From assembly GCF_014207445.1 (NCBI RefSeq), contig NZ_JACHEM010000002.1, positions 186,001 through 250,000 of the forward strand: 64,000 nucleotides of DNA. Reading direction: 5' to 3'. The position numbers and the translations under genes were made by a program. This stretch comes from Streptomyces candidus. Its GTDB lineage: Bacteria > Actinomycetota > Actinomycetes > Streptomycetales > Streptomycetaceae. The notes beneath the pieces were generated by a model. That model was not told where the DNA came from, ran no database searches, and saw only the letters and a program-made list of their open reading frames with translations. Below are positions 36,548 to 45,233 of this stretch, in pieces (position 1 is the first letter of the stretch; each line of letters starts with the position of its first letter).

Positions 36548-37267
36548 ATGGGCGAACTCACGCGACAACGTCACCTCGTCACCGCCCAGGAGCGGCTGCG
36601 CGACCAGGTCGCGAACGCTCTGCGCGCGGCACTCATCGCGGGCGAACTCCGACCGGGCTCGGTCTACTCGGCACCCGGTCTCGCGGCCGATTTCGGCGTC
36701 TCCGCGACGCCCGTGCGCGAGGCGATGCTCGACCTGGCCAGGGAGGGCCTGGTCGAGCCCGTGCGGAACAAAGGCTTCCGGATCACCGAGGTCAGCGAAC
36801 GCGACCTCGACCAGTACGCGGAGATCCGCGCCCTCATCGAGGTGCCCGTCGTCGGCCGGGTGACCCGGTCCGCCACGCGCGAGCAGCTGGAGGCGCTGCG
36901 CCCGGACGCCGAACAGATCGTCGCTGCCGCGCGCGAGCACGACCTCATCGGCTACCTGGAGGCCGACCGCCGCTTTCACCTCACCCTGCTCGGCCTCGCC
37001 GGCAACGAACGGCTGGTGGAAACCGTCGGTGACCTGCGCAAACGCTCCCGCCTCTACGGCCTGACCCGGCTCGACGAGCGCAACGAGCTGCTGCCGTCCG
37101 CCGAGGAGCACATCGAGCTGCTCGACCTCATGCTGACCGGGGACGTGGCGGCGGCGGAGGCGTGCATGGCCCGCCATCTGGGGCACGTGCGGTCACTGTG
37201 GGCACAGGCCCGCGACGAGCCGGTGGAACCGAGCCGGCCGACCGCCCGGAAGCTGGGCGTCCGCTAG
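36548..37267 (+). CDS. GntR family regulator, FCD subfamily
   Basis: 239 residues. The N-terminal winged helix (about 12-75) reads RDQVANALRAALIAGELRPGSVYSAPGLAADFGVSATPVREAMLDLAREGLVEP. The FCD ligand domain (about 85-220) keeps the metal-site histidines in FHLTLLGLAGN, EEHIELLDLM and RHLGHV. It closes the hydroxyproline gene set and is the obvious candidate for the three GTGACATnnTAC elements. CGGAGGG precedes the ATG. Confidence 0.9.
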   Translation: MGELTRQRHLVTAQERLRDQVANALRAALIAGELRPGSVYSAPGLAADFGVSATPVREAMLDLAREGLVEPVRNKGFRITEVSERDLDQYAEIRALIEVPVVGRVTRSATREQLEALRPDAEQIVAAAREHDLIGYLEADRRFHLTLLGLAGNERLVETVGDLRKRSRLYGLTRLDERNELLPSAEEHIELLDLMLTGDVAAAEACMARHLGHVRSLWAQARDEPVEPSRPTARKLGVR

Positions 37268-37343
37268 CGGGGGACGCACCGGCGCACCAGGATGGGGACG
37301 TCCGAGTCAGCACCCGGCAGTGCCGGGCAACGGAGGGCCATCC

Positions 37344-37778
37344 ATGGAGTACACGCTCGAAGTCGTCATCGTCCCGGTGAGTGATCTGGACCGCGCGAAG
37401 GACTTCTACGCAGAGAAGTGCGGGTTCACGGCCGACGTCGACATGCAGATGGGGCAGTCGGCGCGGGTCGTCCAGCTCACCCCGCCCGGGTCGCGGTGCT
37501 CGATCGCGCTGACGCAGGGCATGGCACCGCCCGCCCAATGGGTCACTCCGACGGAGCCGGGAGCGCTGCAGGGGCTCCAGCTCTGCGTGGTCGACGTGGA
37601 GGCCGCGCGGGAGGAGCTGGCGGGGCGGGGTGTGGAGGTGAGCCCGGTGATGCATCTGGGGGAGAAGGGATGGACGGAGGGGAAGGGCGACACCTGGAAC
37701 TCGTGGGCCTACTTCAAGGACCCGGACGGGAACGGCTGGGTGCTGCAGGAGGTCCCGGCCCCGCTCGCGGAGCGGTAA
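37344..37778 (+). CDS. VOC/glyoxalase family protein
   Basis: 144 residues with two beta-alpha-beta-beta-beta modules: VPVSDLDRAKDFYAEKCGFTADVD at the start and GLQLCVVDVEAAREELAGRGVEV in the middle, ending AYFKDPDGNGWVLQEVP. Members are metal enzymes (glyoxalases, dioxygenases) or resistance proteins; the role here is unknown. GGAGGG precedes the ATG. Confidence 0.85.
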   Translation: MEYTLEVVIVPVSDLDRAKDFYAEKCGFTADVDMQMGQSARVVQLTPPGSRCSIALTQGMAPPAQWVTPTEPGALQGLQLCVVDVEAAREELAGRGVEVSPVMHLGEKGWTEGKGDTWNSWAYFKDPDGNGWVLQEVPAPLAER

Positions 37779-37929
37779 CCACGGCGCCGGTGCCGCCGAC
37801 GGCATTGCTTGGCTGCTGCGAACGACGCGGCTGACGCAGCACAGATATGGAGCAACTCCCCCTCATGTCAATGCAGTTATCGGGTACGCGTGAGACTTCT
37901 ACCCGTCTGCGGAATGTGCGGAGAGTCCG

Positions 37930-38478
37930 ATGCGCCAGGCCACCGAGTGGCTCGACCGTCACCTGTGGGTGTACGCCCTGCTGAGCTGGCTGTCCGCCAC
38001 CGGGGTGCTGGTCCTGCTCAGTCCTGACCGGTCGCTCCTGAGCGCCGCGCTGCGGGCGGCCGGCATGACGGCGATCGCGATGGGCATCCTGACCTACCGC
38101 CGACGCAAGGACTGCGAGGCGATGGGTGCCGGGGAGGACCGGTTGGTCTCCCGGGACCGGCAGCTCCAGCGGGGCGAGGTGCCGAAGGACGAGGCCGGGC
38201 GCGAGGAGATGCGGCGGCTCGTGGCGAAGCGCCGGCACACCTCGCGGCACTTGAAGTGGCTGCTGCCCCTGTGGTGTCTGATGATGGGCGGCATCGCGCT
38301 GCTCATGCTGGTGGGACCGCTGGGCCCCCGGTATGTGTGGGCGGGCGCGGGCGTCGTCGTCTTCATCGCCTGGTTCGTCTGGGTCGCCCGGCGTACCCGG
38401 ACCAGGCTGACCGCCATGGAGAGGGCGCTGGGCACAGCCTCGTCCGCCGAAGAACCCGAGCGTGCGGGGCGACGCTAG
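37930..38478 (+). CDS. Membrane protein, first of a tandem paralogous pair
   Basis: 182 residues. Two pairs of hydrophobic segments (about 14-30 and 38-54; 108-124 and 130-150) surround a charged cytoplasmic-looking loop RDRQLQRGEVPKDEAGREEMRRLVAKRR. The family is not recognised. The loop and the order of segments recur in the next protein, so the two arose by duplication. ATG start, GGAGAGTCCG upstream. Confidence 0.7.
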   Translation: MRQATEWLDRHLWVYALLSWLSATGVLVLLSPDRSLLSAALRAAGMTAIAMGILTYRRRKDCEAMGAGEDRLVSRDRQLQRGEVPKDEAGREEMRRLVAKRRHTSRHLKWLLPLWCLMMGGIALLMLVGPLGPRYVWAGAGVVVFIAWFVWVARRTRTRLTAMERALGTASSAEEPERAGRR

Positions 38479-39045
38479 ATGCCGGACGCCTCCTCCCGCG
38501 CCCCGAGCGCGTTGCGGCGCGCGACCGCGTGGCTGAACGACCGTCCGTGGCTGTACCTGGTGCCGGTCTGGATCGTCGTGCTGCTGGTGTACGGGTCGGT
38601 CGAGTGGGGGTCGCCCTGGGCGCGAAGCGCCCTCCTGGGTGGCCTGATCGGCCTGACGTCGGCGGGTGTGAGCAGCTGCCGGAGCCGTTCCGAAGCGAGG
38701 GCGAGCGGAGTCTCCCTGCCCGAACTTGCCGTCTTTGAGACGCAGTTGAGGCGCGGCGAAGTGCCCGACCGAGCACAGGACCGGGAGGCCATGCGTGCCC
38801 TGGTCACCAGGCGCCGCAGCCGTATGCGCAACCGGAAACGGGTGGTTGCGGTCTTCTTCGTTCTCCTGGCCGGTATCGGTGTCGCGTCCCTGTGGGGGAT
38901 GGAGCTGCCGTACTCCGTGCTCGCCCTTCTGCTCTGGTGCGTGCTCGCCGTCCTTTTCGTCACGGAGAACCGGCGCCTGCGGGCCCGGCTGGACCGCATG
39001 CACCGGGCCCTGGCGGCCGACCCGCCCCGTGCGCCGCGCACCTAG
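38479..39045 (+). CDS. Membrane protein, second of a tandem paralogous pair
   Basis: 188 residues, starting on the base after the previous stop. It repeats the previous protein's plan: hydrophobic pairs (about 24-40 and 48-64; 112-128 and 134-150) with the loop ETQLRRGEVPDRAQDREAMRALVTRRR. Identity to the neighbour is modest outside the RGEVP...M(R)LV..RR core, so the duplication is old. Function unknown. Confidence 0.7.
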   Translation: MPDASSRAPSALRRATAWLNDRPWLYLVPVWIVVLLVYGSVEWGSPWARSALLGGLIGLTSAGVSSCRSRSEARASGVSLPELAVFETQLRRGEVPDRAQDREAMRALVTRRRSRMRNRKRVVAVFFVLLAGIGVASLWGMELPYSVLALLLWCVLAVLFVTENRRLRARLDRMHRALAADPPRAPRT

Positions 39046-39071
39046 CGCCGGCATCAAGATGCCGACGGCGC
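39045..39071. terminator. Hairpin between convergent genes
   Basis: GCGCCGGCATC...GATGCCG..GGCGC, a 12-bp stem with a 3-nt bulge, in the 75-bp gap between the membrane-protein gene and the oppositely oriented peptidase. Probable bidirectional terminator. Confidence 0.55.
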
Positions 39072-39120
39072 CCGCCCCGGGGCAGGCGAAGGCACGACGG
39101 CGCTGCGGCGGAACGAAGCA

Positions 39121-40788
39121 CTACGAGTCCGCCCGTGGTGCCTTGACGCAGGTGGGATCCTGCCGCGGCAGTTCGCCGGTGGCCAGGTACCGGTTGACCT
39201 CGTCGTCCACGCACGTGCTGCCGTAACGCCCGTAGAGTCCGTGCCGGTTGGCGCCCTTCAGGGTGAGGAGTGCGGAGCCCGGCAGCTGGTCGTGCAGGGC
39301 GACGCTGCTCCGGTACGTGGTGCGCGGGTCGCCGGTGGCGGCCACGATCAGCGCCTTGGCGTCGCGCTGCACCCGGGTGGGCTCCTCACGCGGCCGGTCC
39401 CAGAAGGCGCACGGGCCGATGTTGTGGGTGAGTGGACCTAACAACGGGTGGGCCGCACGGCTGCGTTCGACGTCCCGCCAGTAGGTGCGGGGCGCGCGTG
39501 GGGCGGCCACGTCCCCGCAGAGGACGGCGTGCTGCACGCCCGAGGGCTCGCCCCCACCGTGCAGCACGTAGCGCAGAGCCGCGGCGAACTCCGGTGACAG
39601 CGCCACCGGTGCCGCTCCGGCGGCCGCCCCGGCCAGTACGGACATCTGCTCGCTGAAGGCGGCGCGCGCAGGGTCGGTGTCGTCCGCCGTGGCCGAGTAG
39701 AGGAGCGCGGGCACCTGGGTGTCGTCGAGCCGGAAGGCGTCGGCGCCGGTGCCGATCTGCAACGGTTCGCGCGCGGACGCCGCGACGACGCGCTCGACGG
39801 TGGCGAGCACCGCCGCCCGGCTACGCCCCAGGCCGTAGGTGTTGTGGCGTCCCGCCGCCCACCCGGCCCAGTCGGCGAGCGCCTTCTCGTTCTCGCGCTC
39901 GGAGCCCTTGAGCATCCGCGGTCCGTAGTCGGCCGGGGCGAACGCGCCGTCGAGCACCACCCGGTCGTAGCGGCCGGGGAACATTTGCGTGTAGACCGTG
40001 CCCAGGTAGGTGCCGTACGAGTAGCCCAGGTAGGAGATCTTCCGCTCGCCGAGCGCGCCGCGGATCACGTCCATGTCGCGGGCCGTGTTGCGAGTGGTGA
40101 CGTGCGGAAGCACCGAGGCCGGCAGTGTTGTGCCGACGCGGGGGAGTACGGAGGTGCCCGCGGAACGGCACTTGGCCGCCAGGTTCTTCTGCAGAGCGAC
40201 CTGGCGGTCGAAGCCGGCCCGGCCCGCACCGGCCGAGAACCAGGCCGTCCCGACGGGCCAGCCGCAGTCCAGCGGCGTACTGCGTCCGACGAAGCGCGGG
40301 TCGAAGCCGACGATGTCGTAGCGCGGACCGACGTCCTTCATCGCCTTGCGGATGACCGGCGGGGCCTGGAGAGCGGGCCCGCCGGGGCCGCCGATGTTGA
40401 GGAGGATCGCGCCGATGCGGTGTCGGGTGCCGGTGGCCTTGAGCCGGGAAACCGCCAGGGTGATCGTGCGTCCCCCGGGGTCGGCGTAGTCCAACGGCAC
40501 GCTCAGGGCGGCGCATTGCAGTCCGGTGCCGTCCATGGCACGGCCCGCCGCGTCCTGGGTGCTCCGGGCGCAGCTGCCCCAGTCGGGGCGTTGCCGGTAG
40601 TAGCGGTCGAGCGATGACCAGGAGCCGTTTCCGGTGGGAGCATGGGACGCCTGACCTGTCGAAGCCCTGAATCCGGGGCCGGCAGCCGTCCCGGCGTCGG
40701 AGGCCAGGGAGGGGGACGTGCTCAGACAGGCGGCGAGGGCCAGCCCGGCGGCGGAGGCGCGGCGCGCGGCGGGGTGCAGAGGGGACAT
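39121..40788 (-). CDS. Secreted alpha/beta hydrolase, tripeptidyl aminopeptidase (Tap/SlpD) family
   Basis: 555 residues. A signal peptide (about 1-29, ending SPSLAS) precedes the peptidase. ILLNIGGPGGPAL is the oxyanion region, YDIVGFDPRFVGRSTPLDC follows, the nucleophile is in LGYSYGTYLG (about 255), the acid in VAATGDPRTTY and the histidine in GANRHGLYG. The C-terminal TAP-like domain (CVDDEVNRYLATGELPRQDPTC) is complete. Such enzymes remove tripeptides or short peptides outside the cell. The usual DPRGVG is DPRFVG here. ATG at 40788. Confidence 0.88.
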   Translation of the reverse strand: MSPLHPAARRASAAGLALAACLSTSPSLASDAGTAAGPGFRASTGQASHAPTGNGSWSSLDRYYRQRPDWGSCARSTQDAAGRAMDGTGLQCAALSVPLDYADPGGRTITLAVSRLKATGTRHRIGAILLNIGGPGGPALQAPPVIRKAMKDVGPRYDIVGFDPRFVGRSTPLDCGWPVGTAWFSAGAGRAGFDRQVALQKNLAAKCRSAGTSVLPRVGTTLPASVLPHVTTRNTARDMDVIRGALGERKISYLGYSYGTYLGTVYTQMFPGRYDRVVLDGAFAPADYGPRMLKGSERENEKALADWAGWAAGRHNTYGLGRSRAAVLATVERVVAASAREPLQIGTGADAFRLDDTQVPALLYSATADDTDPARAAFSEQMSVLAGAAAGAAPVALSPEFAAALRYVLHGGGEPSGVQHAVLCGDVAAPRAPRTYWRDVERSRAAHPLLGPLTHNIGPCAFWDRPREEPTRVQRDAKALIVAATGDPRTTYRSSVALHDQLPGSALLTLKGANRHGLYGRYGSTCVDDEVNRYLATGELPRQDPTCVKAPRADS

Positions 40789-40904
40789 GGGTCTCCGTAC
40801 GTCGTGGGTTGCCTCGACGTTAGGAATCCGACCCGGTGCGGCACATCGCCCCCGGGCACGAGGACCTGGGTCCCGTCCGCGCCCCGACCCGGGACCAGCG
40901 GCCC

Positions 40905-40936
40905 GGTGGGCCTCCTCCTGAGGGAGGAGGCCCACC
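40905..40936 (-). terminator. Terminator after the HTH-MurA gene
   Basis: A perfect 14-bp stem (GGTGGGCCTCCTCC and complement) with loop TGAG, 25 bp past the stop of the leftward HTH-MurA gene. Confidence 0.85.
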
Positions 40937-40960
40937 GATACCCCTGCGTACCGGCTTTCG

Positions 40961-42490
40961 TCAGATGTCCCGGAAGATCTCGATCTGCGCGCCCACCGAG
41001 TTCAGCCGCTCCGCCAGGTCCTCGTAACCCCGGTTGATCACGTACACGTTGCGCAGTACGGACGTGCCCTCGGCGGCCATCATGGCGAGGAGGACGACCA
41101 CGGCCGGGCGCAGGGCCGGGGGGCACATCATCTCGGCGGCGCGCCAGCGGGTCGGGCCCTCGACCAGTACCCGGTGCGGGTCCAGGAGCTGGAGGCGGCC
41201 GCCGAGGCGGTTGAGGTCGGTCAGGTAGATCGCGCGGTTGTCGTAGACCCAGTCGTGGATGAGGGTCTGGCCCTGTGCGGTCGCCGCGATGGCCGCGAAG
41301 AAGGGCACGTTGTCGATGTTGAGGCCGGGGAACGGCATGGGGTGGATCTTGTCGATGGGCGCTTCGAGCTTCGACGGGCGCACCGTCAGGTCCACCAGGC
41401 GCGTACGCCCGTTGTCGGCCTGGTACTCGGCCGAGCGGTCGTGGTCGAGGCCCATCTCCTCCAGCACCGCGAGTTCGATCTCCAGGAACTCGATCGGCAC
41501 CCGGCGGATGGTCAGCTCGGACTCGGTGACGACGGCCGCGGCCAGCAGACTCATCGCCTCGACCGGGTCCTCGGAGGGGGAGTAGTCCACGTCCACGTCG
41601 ATCTCCGGCACGCCGTGCACGGTAAGCGTCGTCGTGCCGACGCCCTCGACCTTGACGCCGAGCGCCTCCAGGAAGAAGCACAGGTCCTGGACCATGTAGT
41701 TGGAGGACGCGTTGCGGATGACGGTCGTGCCGTCGTGCCGGGCGGCGGCCAGCAGGGCGTTCTCGGTCACCGTGTCGCCGCGCTCGGTCAGGACGATCGG
41801 CCGGTCGGGGCCGGTCGACCTCTCGACCTCCGCGTGGTAAATGCCCTCGGTCGCGGTGATGTCCAGGCCGAAGCGGCGCAGCGCGATCATGTGCGGCTCG
41901 ATCGTGCGCGTGCCGAGGTCGCAGCCGCCCGCGTACGGCAGTTTGAACCGGTCCATGCGGTGCAGCAGCGGGCCGAGGAACATGATGATGGAGCGGGTCC
42001 GGCGGGCCGCGTCGGCGTCCATCGCCGCCATGTCCAGTTCGGCGGGCGGGACGATCTCCAGGTCCTTGCCGTCGTTGACCCAGCGCGTGCGGACGCCGAT
42101 CGAGCTGAGTACCTCCAGAAGGCGGTACACCTCCTCGATGCGTGCCACCTTGCGCAGCACCGTGCGGCCCTTGTTGAGGAGGGTCGCGCACAGCAGCGCC
42201 ACGCACGCGTTCTTGCTGGTCTTGACGTCGATCGCGCCGGACAGGCGACGACCCCCCACCACGCGCAGATGCATCGGACCCGAGTACCCGAGCGACACGA
42301 TCTCGCTGTCGAGGGCTTCACCGATTCGGGCGATCATCTCAAGGCTGATGTTCTGGTTGCCGCGCTCGATCCGGTTCACCGCGCTCTGGCTGGTGCCGAG
42401 TGCGTCCGCGAGCTGCGTCTGGGTCCAGCCACGGTGCTGACGCGCGTCACGGATGAGCTTGCCGATGCGTACGAGGTAGTCGTCTGCCAT
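40961..42490 (-). CDS. murA2: UDP-N-acetylglucosamine 1-carboxyvinyltransferase with N-terminal XRE helix-turn-helix
   Basis: 509 residues. Residues 1-70 are a Cro/CI-type HTH (IGKLIRDARQHRGWTQTQLADALGTSQSAVNRIERGNQNIS). Residues 75-509 are a complete EPSP-synthase-like MurA: LSGAIDVKTSKNA carries the catalytic Lys-Asn, GGCDLGTRT carries the PEP-binding cysteine (E. coli Cys115 position), and PFPGLNIDN, RGYEDLAERL follow. MurA starts peptidoglycan synthesis by adding enolpyruvate to UDP-GlcNAc. The HTH suggests a DNA-binding or regulatory role as well; I recall the same fusion in other Streptomyces. ATG at 42490 after GGGGGAAGG on the coding strand's complement region. Confidence 0.88.
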   Translation of the reverse strand: MADDYLVRIGKLIRDARQHRGWTQTQLADALGTSQSAVNRIERGNQNISLEMIARIGEALDSEIVSLGYSGPMHLRVVGGRRLSGAIDVKTSKNACVALLCATLLNKGRTVLRKVARIEEVYRLLEVLSSIGVRTRWVNDGKDLEIVPPAELDMAAMDADAARRTRSIIMFLGPLLHRMDRFKLPYAGGCDLGTRTIEPHMIALRRFGLDITATEGIYHAEVERSTGPDRPIVLTERGDTVTENALLAAARHDGTTVIRNASSNYMVQDLCFFLEALGVKVEGVGTTTLTVHGVPEIDVDVDYSPSEDPVEAMSLLAAAVVTESELTIRRVPIEFLEIELAVLEEMGLDHDRSAEYQADNGRTRLVDLTVRPSKLEAPIDKIHPMPFPGLNIDNVPFFAAIAATAQGQTLIHDWVYDNRAIYLTDLNRLGGRLQLLDPHRVLVEGPTRWRAAEMMCPPALRPAVVVLLAMMAAEGTSVLRNVYVINRGYEDLAERLNSVGAQIEIFRDI

Positions 42491-42575
42491 GGGGGGAAGG
42501 CTATCTCAGATATGAGATGACAACTCACTCGACTGGGCCAAGGGGGTGACGGGCCTGGCGATCCGTCAGCCGCGT

Positions 42576-43970
42576 TCAGCGCTCCGAGGGGGCGATGTTG
42601 CGGTTGTAACGGAAGAGGTTGTCGGGGTCCAGGTGCCGCTTGAGCTGCCGCAACCGCAAGTAATCGGAGGGAGAGAATCCGCCTCGGGTCTGCTCCTGCG
42701 AAGCCCGCTCCCCGTCCCCGAACTCGAAGAGCAGCGCGCTGCCCGTCGTCCACGGCGCGAGCGCCGCCCTCACCTCCCGCTGCACGTCACGGGAGAGGCC
42801 GAGGTCCGCCGCTCCGTCGATCGGTGTGAGGAGTTGTACGAGGTACTGCGCGTCCCGGTGTCCCACCGCGCCGCCGCCGCCTTCCGGCGTCCGCGCCAGC
42901 GCCCCGCCGAGGTGCCGCACTCCGAGTACGCACATGATCCCGGCGGACGGGCCCGTCGCCTTGAGCACCCCGTCGAGCGTGCTCCCGTCCGGGAGGGCGC
43001 GGAGCAGCACACCCGTACCCGCGTACGCGTGCGGGAAGGGCGGCTCACGGTAGATGTGGCCGCTCTCCGTGTACGGCATGTCGCGGAGGTCGTCCGCCAG
43101 CCGGGGCGCGACCGCCCGCAGCGGGGCGACGAGCCGCTCCCCCTCCTCGGCGGGCCCGTTGAACACGACGCGGACGTGCGCCACGTACCGTCCGCGCAGG
43201 TCGTCGGGGAGCATCGGCAGGTCGGGGTAGGGGACGAACCCGATCGACGAGGTCAGCGTCCCGGGCACGGTCGCCGTCCACTCCCCGTACACCCGCATCA
43301 GTTCGTGCGCGTGCTCCCCGTCGAAGAGCAGCCCGCCGCCGTAGACCCGTCGCACCGGGACCAGGCCCACCTCCATCGCGGTCACGACCCCGAAGTTGTG
43401 CCCGGCGCCGCGCAGCGCCCAGAACAGTTCCGGGTCGCTCGTCGCGTCGACCGTCCGCGCCTGTCCGTCGGCGGTGACCACTTCGACGGTACGGACGTGG
43501 TCCGACGCGTACCCGAACTCCCGCGCCAGCAGGCCGATTCCGCCGCCCAGCAGGTACGACACCGCGCCCACCCCGGGGAACGATCCGCTCAGCGGCGCCA
43601 GCCCGTGCCCGGCCGCCTCCTCGACGACCCGCTCCCACCGCGCGCCCGCCCCGATCCACGCCGTGCCCGCCTCGGCGTCGACGCGCACGCCGTCCAGCGC
43701 GCGGGTGGCGACCAGCACCCCGCCGTCCGCGGCGACCGACAGCCCGTGCCCGGTGGCCTGCACCGCGACGGGCAGCTTGCGCCCCGCCGCGTACGCCACG
43801 GCGATCCGTACGTCCTCGGCGCTCCCCGCGACGACGACCACGTCGGGCCGGTGGGTGTACGCCGTCTGGAATCCGGCGAGTTCCGCCTCGTACCCCTCGT
43901 CACCGGGAAAGTGCACCGACCCCTCGACGCGGGGGAAGTCCCCGAACTCTTCCGTATGCACCACTGCCAT
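42576..43970 (-). CDS. FAD-linked oxidase (PCMH/BBE type)
   Basis: 464 residues. The PCMH FAD-binding domain reads RPDVVVVAGSAEDVRIAVAYAA, then VQATGHGLS, whose histidine is the usual 8-alpha-histidyl FAD attachment, then GAGARWERVVEEAAGHGLAPLSGSFPGVG and YLLGGGIGLLAREFGYA. The C-terminal BBE segment YLRLRQLKRHLDPDNLFRYNRNI is complete. Such enzymes oxidise alcohols, sugars or alkaloid-like compounds; the substrate is unknown. No signal peptide. GAGGAGC lies directly before the ATG. Confidence 0.85.
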   Translation of the reverse strand: MAVVHTEEFGDFPRVEGSVHFPGDEGYEAELAGFQTAYTHRPDVVVVAGSAEDVRIAVAYAAGRKLPVAVQATGHGLSVAADGGVLVATRALDGVRVDAEAGTAWIGAGARWERVVEEAAGHGLAPLSGSFPGVGAVSYLLGGGIGLLAREFGYASDHVRTVEVVTADGQARTVDATSDPELFWALRGAGHNFGVVTAMEVGLVPVRRVYGGGLLFDGEHAHELMRVYGEWTATVPGTLTSSIGFVPYPDLPMLPDDLRGRYVAHVRVVFNGPAEEGERLVAPLRAVAPRLADDLRDMPYTESGHIYREPPFPHAYAGTGVLLRALPDGSTLDGVLKATGPSAGIMCVLGVRHLGGALARTPEGGGGAVGHRDAQYLVQLLTPIDGAADLGLSRDVQREVRAALAPWTTGSALLFEFGDGERASQEQTRGGFSPSDYLRLRQLKRHLDPDNLFRYNRNIAPSER

Positions 43971-44018
43971 GCTCCTCACCTCGCCACCGCCCGTGCGGTG
44001 TCGTCCTGTGCGGAACAG

Positions 44019-44063
44019 CCTCTCCGGCAAACAGGCCACCCTTTGGCCTGTTTGCCGGAGAGG
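44019..44063 (-). terminator. Strong terminator downstream of the Vgb-like gene
   Basis: A perfect 19-bp stem from CCTCTCCGGCAAACAGGCC with a 7-nt loop (ACCCTTT), lying between the Vgb-like stop (44087) and the FAD oxidase start (43970). Confidence 0.9.
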
Positions 44064-44086
44064 TCGGGAGGTGCGGAGAAGGCGCG

Positions 44087-45019
44087 TCAGGCGATCCCGA
44101 CCCGGGCCAGCGACCCCGTCTCCATCGCCACCCACAACGCCCCGTCGGCGCCCAGCGCGATGGCGTGCGGCTCGGAGGCGGGGGAGGGGACGGCGTACTC
44201 GTCGATCCGGCTGCCGTCGGCGGTGATGCGGCCGACCCGGTTGGCGCCCCACATGGTGAACCACAGCGCGCCGTCGCCGCCGGTCACCAGGGCGTGCGGG
44301 CGCGAGGTCCGGTCGGGCAGTGGAAACTCGCGGATCCTGCCGGCGGCGTCGATCCGGCCGATCTGTCCCGCCCCGATCTCGACGAACCACATGGCCCCGT
44401 CGGGTCCCGCCGTGATGCCGACCGGGCCGGCCTCGGGGGTGGGCAGCGGGTGGATCTCGATGCCGCTTCCGTCGGTACGGATCGAGCCGACCGCGTTGGC
44501 CAGGTTCAGCGTGAACCACATCCGCTCCCCGTCCGGACCCGCGGCGATGGCGGACGGATAACCCCCGGCGACGGTTCGGGGCAGCACGAACTCGCTCACC
44601 TCGCCGTCGGTGGTGATCCGGCCGATCCGGTCGGTGTTCATCTCGGTGAACCACACCGCGCCGTCCCCGCCCGCCGCGATCCCGTACGGCCCGCACTCCG
44701 GGGTCGGCAGCGCGAACGAGTCGACCGTGCCGTCCGCGGCTATCCGGCCGATCCGGTGCCCCTTGTACTCGGTGAACCACAGTGCCCCGTCGCCGGGTCC
44801 CGCGGCGATCACGGTGGGCCCGCTGTCCGCGGAGGAGAGCGGGTACGACGACACTCCGCCGCGGGGCGAGACCCGGCCGACGCTGCCCTCGTGCACCTTG
44901 GTGAACCACAGCGCGCCGTCCGGACCGGTGGCGATGCCGTACGGTCCCGCCTCGCCGTCGGACACCGGGACACCGGTGATGGTGACGCGCGGACCAGAGG
45001 AGGACTGGGGGTGTGGCAT
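44087..45019 (-). CDS. vgb: Virginiamycin B lyase (streptogramin B lyase) homologue
   Basis: 310 residues forming seven beta-propeller blades of the GPDGALWFTE..IGRI type. From memory of the Staphylococcus Vgb sequence, the active-site residues can be matched: the H228 equivalent in SRPHALV, the E268-x-H270 pair in SEPHAIA, and the E284 equivalent in WVAMETG. Vgb opens the lactone ring of streptogramin B antibiotics by elimination. The residues support activity, though many soil homologues act on other compounds. No signal peptide. AAGGAG lies before the ATG. Confidence 0.85.
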   Translation of the reverse strand: MPHPQSSSGPRVTITGVPVSDGEAGPYGIATGPDGALWFTKVHEGSVGRVSPRGGVSSYPLSSADSGPTVIAAGPGDGALWFTEYKGHRIGRIAADGTVDSFALPTPECGPYGIAAGGDGAVWFTEMNTDRIGRITTDGEVSEFVLPRTVAGGYPSAIAAGPDGERMWFTLNLANAVGSIRTDGSGIEIHPLPTPEAGPVGITAGPDGAMWFVEIGAGQIGRIDAAGRIREFPLPDRTSRPHALVTGGDGALWFTMWGANRVGRITADGSRIDEYAVPSPASEPHAIALGADGALWVAMETGSLARVGIA

Positions 45020-45233
45020 GCGGGGGAACTCCTTCACGGAACTGCCGGGGGTGGGGGGCTGGGCGCGCGCGAGGAGCGCCCGGGCCTGAACGGGCCCTGC
45101 GATCATGCTAGTTGCCGGCCGTGCGATCGGTCTGTCGCCTCCCCGTCCGCTGCCGCGCAATCCTTCCGCGGCCGTTCTGCCCCCTGCCGGTTCGCCGTCC
45201 GCCCAGCCGTGCGCGGTCGTCGTCGTGCACCGT

